Of a stretch of 64,000 nt of DNA, positions 9,740 to 21,644 are shown piece after piece. The translations under genes and the position numbers were made by a program. The notes under the pieces were generated by a model. It searched no databases. It worked only from the letters and a program-made list of their open reading frames with translations, and was not told the DNA's origin. This DNA is from Myrmaecium sp. VS I D KN 1 (lineage: Eukaryota > Ascomycota > Dothideomycetes > Valsariales > Valsariaceae). Position 1 is the first letter of the stretch. Each line of letters begins with the position of its first letter. The DNA lies in the NCBI GenBank assembly GCA_019775845.1, contig JADQAV010000055.1:24647-88646 (forward strand), in the 5' to 3' direction.

Positions 9740-11880
9740 ATGGGAGACACATATCGCCCCCGGTACGGCGAACGCGACGGTCGCAATGAACGCCAAACAC
9801 GACCTCGACGATCTCGCTCGCGCAGCCCGCCTCCTCAGATGTATCGCTTCGGTGGCCAAAGTGATAGTTATCGACCTGAAGGGCGTCAAGATCAGTTCAC
9901 GTTTCGGTCCAACGTGGATGCTCCGCGGTTCACCGCTATCAATGAACCTACCACCTACAGCAATCGCCGTCGCGGGAAGCAGGGCCAGGACAGGTACAGG
10001 AATGGCTGGCAACCTCGCCCACGGCCACCCCCTACTCATGAACGCCCTATCCTCCACTCCATTAGAGAGTCGACACCCGAACAGTTAGCCGGGATGAACG
10101 ACAAGGCACATTTTCTTGACCCAGAAGAGATCGAGGAGCTTGAGGTCGCGGAAGAGGACCGGAAAGAGGACGCAGAGCTATCGAATCCAGATGGCGCGCA
10201 GTCAGGGGATGACGCCGATCAGCCGAGCCAAAAAAGACGTCGCGGCGACATGGATCAAATTGGCGGCAATGCTACACCCAAGTGGTCAAATCCTGATCCT
10301 TACACGGTGTTACCACCCCCGGACGAAACAAAGGCCAAGAGAACGGATGTAGTTCAACTCATTCGCAAGGCTAAGATCGCTGCGCAATCGAAGGCTCAAG
10401 CACCTGTAGACTCCGTAAAGGATAACGTGGACTTTATCTCCCTCAACTTCGATGATGAAGTTGATGAGAGCCCTGAAAGATCGCCCTCGCCAGAGGCCAG
10501 CAGGAACTTCAGCCATCGGGATAATCTGCATCCAGACCGGTCACTGCCTCCACCGCCGCCTTCCACAGCATTACCGGCTCGCCCGCAGTTTTCGGCGCAG
10601 TCCAGTTCAACGATCAGCGGGACCTTGAATCAGCTCAGTGCGCCCTCCAGCGTCGATGTTTGGCCTCCACCTAGTATTGCAGCTGCTGTTGGGCCTGTTG
10701 CTGGAGGAAGAAGCGCCGTCAATTCCAGAAAACGCCGACTGAATGACAAAGACGGCGGTGTTGTAGAAGCGTGGCAGATGACGAGCACGAGATATGCTAC
10801 TCCATGGTGTATTAGAGATCACTCTCTCACCGAAAACCCAGGTTTTTGGCTCCACAAAGAGATCATCGACTTCTACGAGTTCGTCAGGCCGCGATCTTTC
10901 GAGGACAGGATACGATCCGCTTTGGTCGACCGGCTGGCTAATTTTCTGCGACAACGCCACGACTATAGAAATGTTGAGGTATACGCCTTTGGATCGTTTG
11001 CTTCGGGTCTCTATTTGCCTACTGCAGACATGGATCTTGTTTTGGTTTCGGATACGTATCGAATGAACGGCCATGCCATGGTCAGCAAGAAATCCGTCAG
11101 GAAGCTCGCCGACATTCTTGCCAGGACAGGGGTCGCTCAAAAGGACACAGTACAGCCTGTCGTTGGTGCAAAAGTGCCCATTGTTAAATATGTCGACAGC
11201 GTCACCGGTTTGAAAGTTGATATTTCGTTCGACAATCTCTCCGGCGTAATCGCCTTAAATACCTTCAAGGAGTGGAAAGCCAAGTACCCTGCAATGCCGA
11301 TACTGGTTACACTCGTGAAACATTTCCTGCTGATGCGCGATCTCAACGAGGTGTTTTCAGGGGGATTGGGTGGCTTCTCAGTCATCTGTCTTGTTGTGCA
11401 TTTCCTCGAGCAACTCCCTCCAGTAAAGTCCGGCAACCAAGTGCCGCATCTTAACTATGGAGACCTTTTCATGCAATTTCTCGACTACTATGGGAACAAG
11501 TTTGATTTAAGTCGGGTGATGATCATCTTCAATCCGAGACCTGTTCTGGCACCTAAGGTAAGCGGATTGCTCGTCGACGATTTCACTCAGGTTGCATACT
11601 AACACTGGCGTAGCGCGATTACAACAAGCCTGACCGGCTCTGCATCATTGATCCCAACAACTCGGCCAACGACATATCGGGCGGGTCATCTAATGTTTCC
11701 TTAATCTTCCGAGCTTTCGCCAAGGCATTCGAGATGCTTCAGCAGCGGATGGCTTTCTTGAGCTCGACAGATGTTGCATCTCGTCGGAATAGCAGTATCC
11801 TTAGCGTGATCTTTGCGGGCAATTATTCCTCATTCGAGGCTCAACGTCAACAACTCCTACGCCTGTCTCAGTATAGGTAA
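9740..11880 (+). CDS. non-canonical poly(A) RNA polymerase, TRF4/5 (Cid14) type
   Basis: Predicted catalytic subunit of a TRAMP-like nuclear complex that adds short oligo(A) tails to aberrant RNAs for exosome decay. Exon 1 is 9740-11557 and exon 2 is 11614-11880. The 56-nt intron has a GTAAGC donor, a TACTAAC branch point and a GCGTAG acceptor. The product has 694 residues. The start MGDTYRPRYGERDGR follows an in-frame leader with no better Met. Residues 1-370 are Arg/Ser-rich and disordered. The nucleotidyltransferase core has GSFASGLYLPTADMDLVL (about 416-433) with the catalytic DxD and a third Asp in LKVDISFDN. A PAP-associated domain follows (YGDLFMQFLDYYG, about 573). A GTAAGG donor overlaps the stop; splicing to a GTGTCAG near 11935 would replace only the last residues. 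Confidence 0.9.
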
Positions 11881-13291
11881 GGTATACGAAGACAGGTATT
11901 CAATGCTAGCTTGTGGTAAGTTTGGAGGTGTCAGGTCCAACCATTAGGATTTTGGCGAGCATCGCCGCCAGCGAGGTCTGTGTCCAGCCCTTACGTCGGA
12001 TTACGGACAAATGGCAGGATAAGCCCGCCTATCTCTACAAGCGTTGTCTCGGAGCAACTGGTAGTCGGAGCGACGGTGATTCATACCGATGCCGAAGCAG
12101 CCTCGCGGCTTGTCGCACGGAGCAATCTTGCTCCTGGTGTATTCCCTTGCTTCTCGATCGACCAGCCACTGTCGTCCTCACAGGGTTCAGGCCGCCATAT
12201 ACATCTCGGAAGATGTTTGGACGCCCTTGTACACCCGTATAACTCTGTATATTAGCTTCTGACCGTGCTTCTTCCGCTAGATACCCCTTGCTACTCTGTA
12301 GGTTCTGAGATCGATTAAAGCCGTCACGACCTTCGGAATCTTCCACATTCCCTTTTCTCGAGAGGGGCTTGCGAGATGCGCTTTCCAACTTGGCCGTTTC
12401 GGACTTGGTCGATCTTGCCTGGGGTCCCGAAATACCAACAGGGATTGAGTTTTCTTTCTCGGTTTCTCTGTCTTTCCACGTGTGAAATTTCTCTCTACGA
12501 TCGAAGAACTTGTCCTTCTGGGATCGTACCGTATACTATGCTGATAGGCTCTGCTGGATAGACTCATGGGCCTCCAGAGTCACTCATTGGAGACTCCACT
12601 ACTGATTGACTTCACAGTGTGCTTGGTCATGGAACCCCGTCGGGGTCTATGTCTTCACCGATACTTTATTTTGGTATTGACTTTCTCGGGCACCCAGATT
12701 TCAATGTGGCTCTGCTACCTTCACCGGTATCAAGCCTCCTTGCTTTGGTGTGCCGCCCTTTCTCGCCGATGTTTCCCGCTCTTCCTCCTCAAGCTTACCG
12801 CGCTTCGTCCTTTCCTTCCAGGAGGATCAAGAGCGGTACTTGCAGGGCAAAGTGGGACTTTGGGAGAGGAAGTGGTTTTTAGCTACCGGCAGGGTTGGAA
12901 ATTGGAAACACGAGGCACGAGCTTAAGCACACAGTCATGCCTCTTTCACGTATTGGCTTGAAGTTGTGATTATTTCCATTGAGTACTACTTGTAGAGCAA
13001 GCTTTGATTGAACGAGCTGAATTTCAACACTTTGATGCCTTAGGCAGAGTATGCGGATCGACGTATGGGGCTTGTAGGTCAGGTCCCTGTCGCAGCTCTT
13101 CAACGCTATGACGTGGGGTCCTCCTTTGGCTGGATCGACCAACTTTCCCATTTCCTGGCACGCCGCCCTACTTGCGCAATTAATCTCTCAAATAATCCCT
13201 CTTTCGCCTGATTACCTTCTGCTCCTTCACATCCTATACTGGCAGCACACGACTCGGATTCGTCTGAAAGATCCCTAGAGATTCCCTCGCC
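11881..13291. other. 1.4-kb intergenic region
   Basis: No gene recognised. Several 90-130 codon frames occur on both strands (for example minus 12035-12388 and 12277-12567, plus 12566-12961), but none shows a domain, a consistent frame across splice sites or a clear start context. It should hold the IST2 promoter. Confidence 0.5.
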
Positions 13292-15788
13292 ATGGCGTCT
13301 CCCCCTAAGAGCTCCGGCTCGCAAACAAATATGGATGTGGATTATGTGATCTCCTACAGATTCGCGGATACAGGTATAGAGAGCTCAGCTCGTATGTCCC
13401 TCTGCGATCTTGCGTGCTTACTGGATATTCAGACAAAGAAACGGCCATTTCCCGCTTCGAGAGGCTCATCCAAGCCCTTGCCAACGTAGGGCTGGCTACG
13501 GAGGTTCGCAATGGTGACAAACACTCGCTGCTCATTTTCGTAAAGGTTGCCTCGAATGAGCACCTTTTTGGAGAGGTCTACCGCTCCAGGTCAGTCATGG
13601 CCTTGTATCGTGACCTTGATATTCTTAGCTTGCACGCATGCTTGCTTTATGGAAACGCAAGCTGACCCCGCGCGCGCATGTAGGGTTAAGGACTGGATTT
13701 ACGGAGTTCGATCTGCGGCGCCTCAGAAGGAAACCCAACAGTCGTTGCACGATGAGCCCCTATACGAGGCCGAGAGATTGAGAATCATCTATCAACTCAT
13801 CACGAATGATGAATCCGAGGGGGGAGCTGGGATCACACCTAAAGAGGGCGAATGGAAGGAAGTGGAAAGCATCTTTGCCCTCCATGACCATACGTACAAC
13901 AAAGAGTGGATCAGGAAGTGGTCCTCCCAGTGGTACCTCAATTCTGAAGACCTGGATGAGATTAGGAACAGGTTGGGCGAGAAAGTAAGACCCCTATTCC
14001 CCCCAGGATTTCAAGCCGTTGCTGATTGCTGCAGATTGCATTCTATTTTGCCTTCACCCAGTCCTACTTCACATTCTTAGCTTTCCCCGCCGCCTTTGGG
14101 GCTGCCTGCTGGCTTTTGCTTGGTCATTACTCGGCTGTCTACGCGGTTGCCAGCTGCCTTTGGTGCACTGTGTTTACTGAATACTGGAAGCATCAGGAAA
14201 TTGACCTTGGTGTCAGATGGGGCGTCCGAGGCGTGTCAAAGATCGACAGGCGGAGGAAGAACTTCGAGCACGACAAAGTGGTTTCTGATCCCGTAACTGG
14301 GGAGCAAATCCGCATCTTTTCCGCCACCAAGCGGCTCCAGAGACAATTGCTTCAGATTCCTTTTGCTCTAGGCGTCGTCCTTGTCCTGGGTAGCCTGATC
14401 GCCACCTGCTTTGCCATTGAGGTATTCATCTCTGAAGTCTACAATGGCCCCCTGAAGTGGATTCTCGTAAGTTTCTCCCCTCACCTCACAGAACTCCACG
14501 ACGGCTAAAGTGTTCAGGTCTTCCTCCCAACCGGAATCCTGACTACGACCATGCCGATCCTTACCGGAATTCTCACCAACTTCGCTACCCGGCTTACGGA
14601 ATATGAGAACTACGAGACACACGGCGCCTACGAGACTGCCATGACCCAGAAGGTCTTTATCATCAACTTCGTCACCTCTTACTTGCCGATTTTCCTTACA
14701 GCATTCGTCTACGTTCCGTTTGGCAGCTGGGTTGTTCCCCGTCTGGATGTCTTCGGCCTTACGGTGCAGCCCTTCGCTGAAAATGAAAATCAATTGAAAG
14801 TGCCGTCCCAGAAAGCCTTTACAATCAACCCAGACAGGCTCAAGAAGCAGGTGATCTATTTCACGGTCACAGCTCAGATTGTGAATATGCTTCTGGAGGT
14901 CGTTGTACCCTATCTCAAACGCCAAGGTTTTTCGAAGTACAAGCAAATGCAGAGTGAGAGGGCTGCTAAACGTGATGGTGTTGCTCAAGACATTGCGGCC
15001 AATGACCCTCCAGAGGAGAAAGCATTCCTGAGCAGAGTCCGCAACGAGGCGGAACTAGACGTGTATGACGTTACCGCTGACCTGAGGGAGATGGTCGTTC
15101 AGGTAACGTTTGACCGGCTACGAATGCACACTGAACGTACTAACAGGAATAGTTTGGCTATCTCTCCCTTTTCAGTGTTGTCTGGCCATTGACAGCTGTT
15201 TCTTTCTTAGTCAACGATTGGTTTGAGCTCAGGGCCGACGCCGTCAAAATTTGTGTTGAGATGCAGCGTCCTGTCCCTATGCGTGCAGACACCATTGGCC
15301 CGTGGCTGGACAGTTTGAGCTTCCTTACATGGGTCGGCGCCGTCACGACCTCCGCTCTAGTCTATATGTTCAGCAACGATGGCCTTGGACCAGACGGCAC
15401 ACCAGCCACCATTAAGGGGTGGGCGCTTCTGCTCACTATCTTTTTCTCGGAACACATCTTCCTGATCGTGCGTTGGGGAGTGAGGGTAGCTATATCCAAG
15501 TTGGACTCACCCGGTATTCGGAAGGAGCGTCGTGAGCGGTTTATGGTGCGCAAGAAGTACTTTGACGAGAGCTTGAGCGAACTCAGCAAGAAGCCGAAAA
15601 TGACTGATATGGCTCCCGACGATATTAACCGCACTAGCCTTGAGGAAGAGGCTAGACGTTCTAGTCTTCACGATGCCAAGGTCGAAGACCGATTCTGGGG
15701 AAGGCAGAGATCCTGGCGGGAGACTGCTCAGATCGGCAGCGGCTTGATCGAGAAGGCTCTCGATGGCGAGTCGAAAAAGGTGCAGTAG
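13292..15788 (+). CDS. IST2: anoctamin/TMEM16 family protein, Ist2-like ER-plasma membrane tether
   Basis: Six exons: 13292-13373, 13433-13589, 13684-13984, 14035-14466, 14518-15102 and 15153-15788; 730 residues. All introns are 50-94 nt with GT-AG ends and close in frame. The family tethers cortical ER to the plasma membrane (yeast Ist2) or scrambles lipids. Residues 1-180 form a soluble N-terminal domain (VDYVISYRFAD, GLATEVRNGD, LLIFVKVAS). From 181 a multi-pass membrane region begins at IAFYFAFTQSYFTFLAFPAA and includes the anoctamin signatures FTEYWKHQEIDLGVRWG, LTEYENYETH and VNDWFELRADAVKIC. The C-terminal cytosolic tail is charged but lacks the long polybasic end of yeast Ist2. Close agreement with the ascomycete anoctamin pattern supports every junction. 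Confidence 0.93.
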
Positions 15789-16256
15789 GGCGAAGTCTCT
15801 GAGTTTACGACGTGGTACTTGCCTTGCGCAGGATTCGGGTGTCGGTGCACAAGCCTCACAAAAGTATGCCGAAGAGAATCGTGAATGAAGCATGATGCTA
15901 TTTTTACCTATTTGTACAGTATCCTCATCAAAATGCAATAGTGTCCAGGAAACGCCGAGATCCTGTTCTACACCTCTCATGACCCTTACGTAGTCGTACA
16001 TAGCTCGGTAGTAGTCCATAACCACCTTTAACCGCCTGGCAGGTTCCTGCAATGTCGGCTTTGGCTTCCTCTTCCTTCAAATTATTGCCGTCATGGGCAA
16101 TCGGCGCATCCAACCGGAACTTCGGGTTCCGATTCACCATCGCCCCTCAGTTGTAAAACTGGCAGAGCCCGCCGGAAAAGCAATACGATATCCGATCGAT
16201 AGACATCTAGCGCTTGAGAGGTGGGAGGCTGAGGGCGATTGTAGACAGCGAGCGGC
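15789..16256. other. convergent 3' region of IST2 and TOM6-like genes
   Basis: Tail-to-tail 3' flanks. On the minus strand two adjacent frames read like protein (from an ATG at 16140, then a frame containing VVMDYYRAMYDYVRVMRG), but they are out of phase and run into IST2 coding sequence. They are not annotated as a gene. Confidence 0.45.
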
Positions 16257-16516
16257 TTAGGCGGGCAGGAGAATCTCGCTCCAGCTGCTGTGGAGGAAAG
16301 CGACGCCAGCCTGGAGAAGGAAGCACGGCAAGTTAGTATCCATTACCCTCCTGCGGGGATGGCCGCGGGGAGCGCGGTGGCACGTACGACGAAGAGACCA
16401 ATGCTCTTGATCACGTTCCGGTTCTCTTGAGAAGTAACGGTCTCGTAGATGGAGCCGATGAGGCCGGGCTCTTGGAGACGACGGCCGCCGTGGGCGGGAA
16501 TGCGTTTGGCAGGCAT
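16257..16516 (-). CDS. TOM6: mitochondrial import receptor subunit Tom6-like, 60 residues
   Basis: Small tail-anchored subunit of the outer-membrane TOM translocase that stabilises the Tom40-Tom22 assembly. Minus-strand exon 1 is 16516-16388 and exon 2 is 16310-16257. The 77-nt intron has a GTACGT donor and a CTTCTCCAG acceptor with a TACTAAC branch point. The N-terminal half is basic (MPAKRIPAHGGRR). The middle reads SIYETVTSQENRNVIKSIG, followed by one hydrophobic helix (GLFVAGVAFLHSSW) and a short C terminus ending in ILLPA. This layout matches fungal Tom6. The gene is easily missed because neither exon is long. It is divergent from the gene starting at 17003. Confidence 0.72.
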
Positions 16517-17002
16517 TGTGTGACTGATGTATGTGGAGCGAGGAAAGGTGAAATTGGGACTTTTCGCAGGTGGTCAGGTCGATACTGGGGGGAGCTTTGC
16601 CGGACGATGATGGAATGAGGTTGATCGAGAAATGTTCGGCCGTGGAGGGCTTGGCAGAATTTATGCCTGAGGCGTGTATGCCTCTACTACGTCCCTTTCG
16701 GCTCTTGCCAGTGCTCAATGCTGCTTCCTGTCCTGCTCAATCGTCCCTACCGCAAGCTCTGATAAGTTGTTCCTACTGAAGAGGCAGCAGCAGTGCACCT
16801 GCTTCTCGCGTGATGGCCATGTTTTCGTTGCCAGTTTCGTTCCATTGTCTGCTTCACTTCCCTTGTCATACAATCTCTACTTCCAAGCCGTCAACGTCTA
16901 CAAGCCGCTCTGTGCTTATAGCTACACTTCGAGGTCGCTTGCCTGTACTGTCGGGATATATATACTTCAATTCACTTGATTGTCTCCTTTTCCCCGCCTG
17001 CG
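16517..17002. promoter_or_regulatory. divergent promoter region, TOM6-like / 1338-residue gene
   Basis: The 486-bp gap between the two start codons must hold both promoters. A TATATATA lies at 16957-16964, only 39 nt before the + strand ATG, so it may mark a short 5' UTR or be incidental. Confidence 0.45.
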
Positions 17003-20000
17003 ATGTCTTCTTCACAATCTGACCAGTCGGTGCCGGCGGAGACGGCTCTGAAGTCTCTCCTTGAGAGCGAGCGGTCGCCTGCTGACAACAGCAAATCTCT
17101 GCCACGAGCCTTTGATGGGGCCGTTAGGAAGGTCCTCAGGAGCAAGGACAGTCTCCTGAACATGCTGAGTAGAGGCCAGGCTTCGGGCGACCAGCAGTAT
17201 GAGACTGACATGATTATTCCACGGATCTGCTGACAGAACAACAGTGGTGACAAAACTCCGATGAGGAAGAGCACAGATGTCTCGGGTATGTCTCCTGGTA
17301 GCCCGTCTGCAAACTCGCCAAGTCGGCCTCGTTGGTACGAGACTTCTATGCGTAAAAGCCGACGCCGCCGATCATCTATATCTGATGTTTTTGAGGGTCT
17401 GACAACTACTTGTCGTGATCCCGCCGAACCTCACCAGGATGACACGCAGCAAGCGAGGCCGTCTGATGAGGGCGTGAGCCCCCCAGCAAGGGGCGGTACG
17501 CTCACTCGGAGACATAGCAGAGCCCAAAGCAGAAGCAAAATCTCATCGATGTGGATGAACAGTTTTGGAAAGTCATCTGCCCGGCATACGCAATATGCAA
17601 TGGAGATTGACCCGGAACATGTTCGGAACGCAATCCCAAGACGTGATGTCCATTCGTCGGAGTTCAAGATTCCGCCTGTTTCTCTCAACGTTCCTTTTTC
17701 GGATTCAGATTTGTTGGCAGAGATTGATCCTCAGGTCCCCGGAACGACCGAAGGGGAAAGGCCCAATGAAGCTTGCCTTCCGTCAGTTGCTGTCCGTTGT
17801 ACTTCCGACGACCATATAGATCACAGAATTCTCGAATCACGCACCTCCCTGCCTGCCAACGCTTGCACTCCGAAGGCGCACCGAGAAATGGAAAACGATT
17901 CTATTGCCCCGAAGAAGTCCACCGACTCCCTCCGGTTCTTTCCCTCAACTCTGTTTCCAGTCGCGAGAAAATCAGCTAGTAGCTCCATCATCGAATCTCC
18001 GACCCGGGATTGTTCAAAGTTGGAGGTTCACCACTCGTCACCGATTCCAGTTCCTGTATCGGATGAACATATCTCCTGCAAGAGAAATACCAGACAGCGA
18101 AATCTTAGCACCATTGCCTCAGGCGAGGACGAAAGGCCTACTCTGGCGTCTTCAGAAAGCACTAGTGACAGTCCTAATGCTGGACGGCAAGGTTTTGTTG
18201 TGGGAGGAGTATCCGAGGAAGAAAGCCATTTCCTTACCAGGACAATCATGCATCAGATCTTGAATTCGACGGATGCCCTGCAACCATCTACAAAGCTTAA
18301 AAGTGTTGCAGTAACGTCTACTGATGACTCTTTCGTGAAGGAAGCCATCCCTACGCCAATGCCGGGCACTACATTTGCAATGGAGGAGACGGAGCAGCTA
18401 GCTCGAGCCAAGGAAGCAAGACAGCTCGACCCGTCCGCAACTGACTATTTCCACTTTAAGGAGGTGTCAGATGACCCGTCACCGCAGTCTCAAGAGGAGA
18501 TTGTGCACTTCGCATTGCAAAACAAGTCAAGTCCAGGAGAGCGGCCCGGAGAAGAGCTATCTCTCAATGTCCCTCCTGCGCGAACCATGGGCAAAGTACC
18601 TCACAAAGATGCCCTTCCGACCTATGACGACTGGGAGGACACAGACCTAGCGGAGCCAATTTCTCCCATGATGGTTTCCAGAATGCGGTCTTGTTCCACC
18701 GATAGCGATGCTTACGAGAGCATTCCGGGTCACCCGTACGCGATACGTGGCACTGAATCAAAGAATTTTAGGCCAGCGCACCTACATGGAAAGTACAGCA
18801 GTGCTGCGTCTACGTACTCAGACTCCCTGGGCTCGGAGGACGTAGAGCTGACGCGGAAATGCTCGGTGCGTGCTTCACAGGCCGGATCGTATGTGCCATC
18901 CCAAGATCAGGAGACGTCTAAGTACGGAGCATCAAGTCAAATTTCTTGTAGGCCTTTTTCCTCGGATGGACTTCCACAAAAGCATGACACGAGGAACACA
19001 CATGACAAAGTTGTCGATATGACCAATCAAGAGCGCGATCAAGTGCTGCCTTCGAGAATCTCAGAAGAAGTGCCGGATTCAAACCCTTTGTGCATCCGCA
19101 AGCGCCTGATGAAGAAACCTTCTCAGAACTGCTTGGCCTACCGTTCCCCGAAGCTGGGACCCGGAGTGACTGACAACACTGAACGCAGGGACCGGAGCAG
19201 CCTTAACATACCCGAATATTCCCATCCGTCTTTCTCGGCCTTCTCTAGTCAGGCAGCCAGCAGAAACGTTGACTTGGCTGAAACGGAGTCTGTTTGTCGC
19301 GGTGGGAGAGACGTGGCTTCCAGCCAAATACATATCTCCGAGTCACGAAGGACCTCCGACAGCCTGGGTACGACTCAGATCTATCCGATAATAGAGCGGC
19401 CAGTCCGGGGTTCTGATACTTCACCAAACGTGACTGAAGAATACTTTACCTCACGTACCTCGCCGACTTGTACACAAAGCCAGCACCCTCACACGGGGGG
19501 CATGTATGTGACCAAGACCACGGAAGCACAGTTGCATCCAGCTACTCCTGACCGCACTCGGCCACCCAAGCTCTCAAGACGATCGATAATGGATATTCTT
19601 CGGGAAGCCAAAGAGCGTGTTCTTATGCTTGAAGAACGCGTCATGTCTATTAGTCCACGGACTACGCTTCCGCGAACTGGGTTGGGGATGCTTGCTGGAG
19701 AAGAGGAAGACTCAACGGTTCTTAAGTATGCTTCGCCAAATAGCTCGGATGAAGGGTTAACATCTACTAATTCCACCAGCAACGGCGCGACGAAGCAACC
19801 GCTCGAGTCGGCTTCAATTACGATTCCTACTTTTGACACCGTGGCACTGTCTATATCTTCACCACATAACCCTCAGTCAAAACGAAACCTGAGCGAGAAT
19901 TCCTCTAGACAATCTCACCATTCAAGTTCAAAGCAGCTTACCTCGCCCGAAGTGGTTATTAGCCTAGGAGAGGAAATTCTTGAAAAGGAGGACTCGCTCG

Positions 20001-21166
20001 ACCAGTGGCGCAGCCTTGACGAAGCTTTGGATGATCTAGATGCGATGCAGGCTTCCAACGAGCCTCGAGCTGCTAGTAGGGGCGGAACGGAATCCCAGGC
20101 CCCCCTGACAGGACAAGAATCCAGCGAGCTCGGAAACCACGATAGCGACAGCGGCAGACCTTCTCCCCCGGCTTGCGGTTCTCTTGGAGTGGAACAGGCC
20201 GCACAGCCCCTGCATGCTACACATCCAGACGTCGAGTGGATGCTGGAGTACCCAGAGGAAGCCCTTGCAGAAATTCCGAAGAAGGAACCCGGGTGGGCAT
20301 GGCACCACCTCGAGTTAGAGAACCTGCTGCTGGATAGATTTTCGGCGGTCAGCGTCGAACTTGCCCAGACCTTTAATGACCAGCTTCGTAATGACTGGGT
20401 TGGGTTCAGTCGCGAGGATCGGCGTACGATATACGACCAATTCCTGGATAACGAGCGTTATTGGCGCTCTAGACAGACAGCCGAGACGCCTGCTGATCAC
20501 ATCCAGCGCCACTTAACCATACTCAAGTTCCTTTGGGTCTTGCCATCATGGACGCCGGAGATATACGACTACTTCCCGTTCCTCCAGAAGAACGCCTTGC
20601 GGGACATTGAAAGCCGCAATGCTGTGCAAACCTACAAGCCCTCCTTTGCGGCGGTCGGACGAGAAAGCGAAGATCTTCAGGCATCGCCATTACCCATCTC
20701 CGCCGACAATTACCGTGAACTTACTCGCACCCCACGCACCGAGCCAGCGCAGACGCCTTGGGATTCTGAGGCTGACGATCATCCGGGCAACATCGTCGAC
20801 ATTGATGGCTATGAATCTATTGGTGTTTGTGATGGGGGTCACTTACATGTCCCATCAAGCCCAACTCACTCGGAGGAATTTGCTTTGATTATCCCCGATA
20901 CTTTCGACGGCCACCTGAATCTGGCTGAATGGATGCGGAGCCAGCGATTCCAGTGGCCAATGGTTTTTGGCTCGGAAGCGGATGATGGCCAACATGCTGA
21001 GGAGTTAGCAGTGGACAAAAAGGTAAACGAGATTCATGCGCATGTATATGTTTTCCCGCCCCTCTCACCCATGAATCCCTACTGATTTGACCTGATTTTA
21101 CGGTTGCTAACTTTGGTTCAGCAGGACCTCTCTACCGAATTGATCGATGACGCGTCGACATGGTGA
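17003..21166 (+). CDS. large, mostly disordered protein of unknown function (1338 residues)
   Basis: Exons are 17003-17196, 17245-21022 and 21122-21166. Intron 1 is 48 nt (GTATGA...ACAACAG). The alternative 40-nt splice at CTGACAG meets a stop. Intron 2 is 99 nt with a GCTAAC branch point and a GGTTCAG acceptor. No catalytic domain was recognised. About 1-1050 is Ser/Pro/Thr-rich and probably disordered, with basic patches such as RKSRRRRSS and a short helical block about 845 (SIMDILREAKERVLMLEER). Residues about 1060-1180 look folded, rich in Trp and aromatics (EWMLEYPEEAL, PGWAWHHLELENLLL, RRTIYDQFLDNERYWRS, FLWVLPSWTPEIYDYFPFL). That region is the best handle for finding homologs. The uninterrupted 3.8-kb exon with balanced codon use argues for a real gene. 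Role unknown. Confidence 0.85.
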
Positions 21167-21644
21167 ATATGCTCTTAGAAAATCCAAGTCCATGCGCTGC
21201 GCTTCCTTATATTTGTTGATTCAGCGAAAGAGACTGCCAACCCGGAACTATAATTTGATGGAGAAGGAAAACGGTGTTGGAGGTTTCCGCAGGCCCGAGA
21301 TTGGCAGGGCTTCGTATCTTTTTAATTCATAATATATCTACAGCACGCCTTTGATATGTCTCTGCGACGACGGGTCTATCAATAGATAGGAAGGTAGAAC
21401 TAGGCTAAACAATGATACAGTTGCCTGAGCAAACATACATCACCGCGAGCCCCGCTTCATGCTTACACTGATCGTTTCGCTCGGCTTTTGAGATCGTCGT
21501 TTTCTTTCTTACGCGGTCGTCAGCGACACAGCCTCTACAAGGTTTTCTTCTACTTCTTCTTCTTCAACCATACACCTCTGCTGGACCGAAACAAGAATGG
21601 CGACTCGCCGATCGGGCTCACCACTTGCCGTCCTCCGCCGCCTC
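21167..21644. other. convergent 3' region, 1338-residue gene and HER2
   Basis: Tail-to-tail 3' flanks, AT-rich around 21300-21400. No gene seen. Confidence 0.6.

Noticed and set aside
11913-12567. Overlapping 90-117 codon frames downstream of the TRF4-type gene
   Set aside because: No shared frame across plausible introns, no domain, and frames on both strands are equally long.
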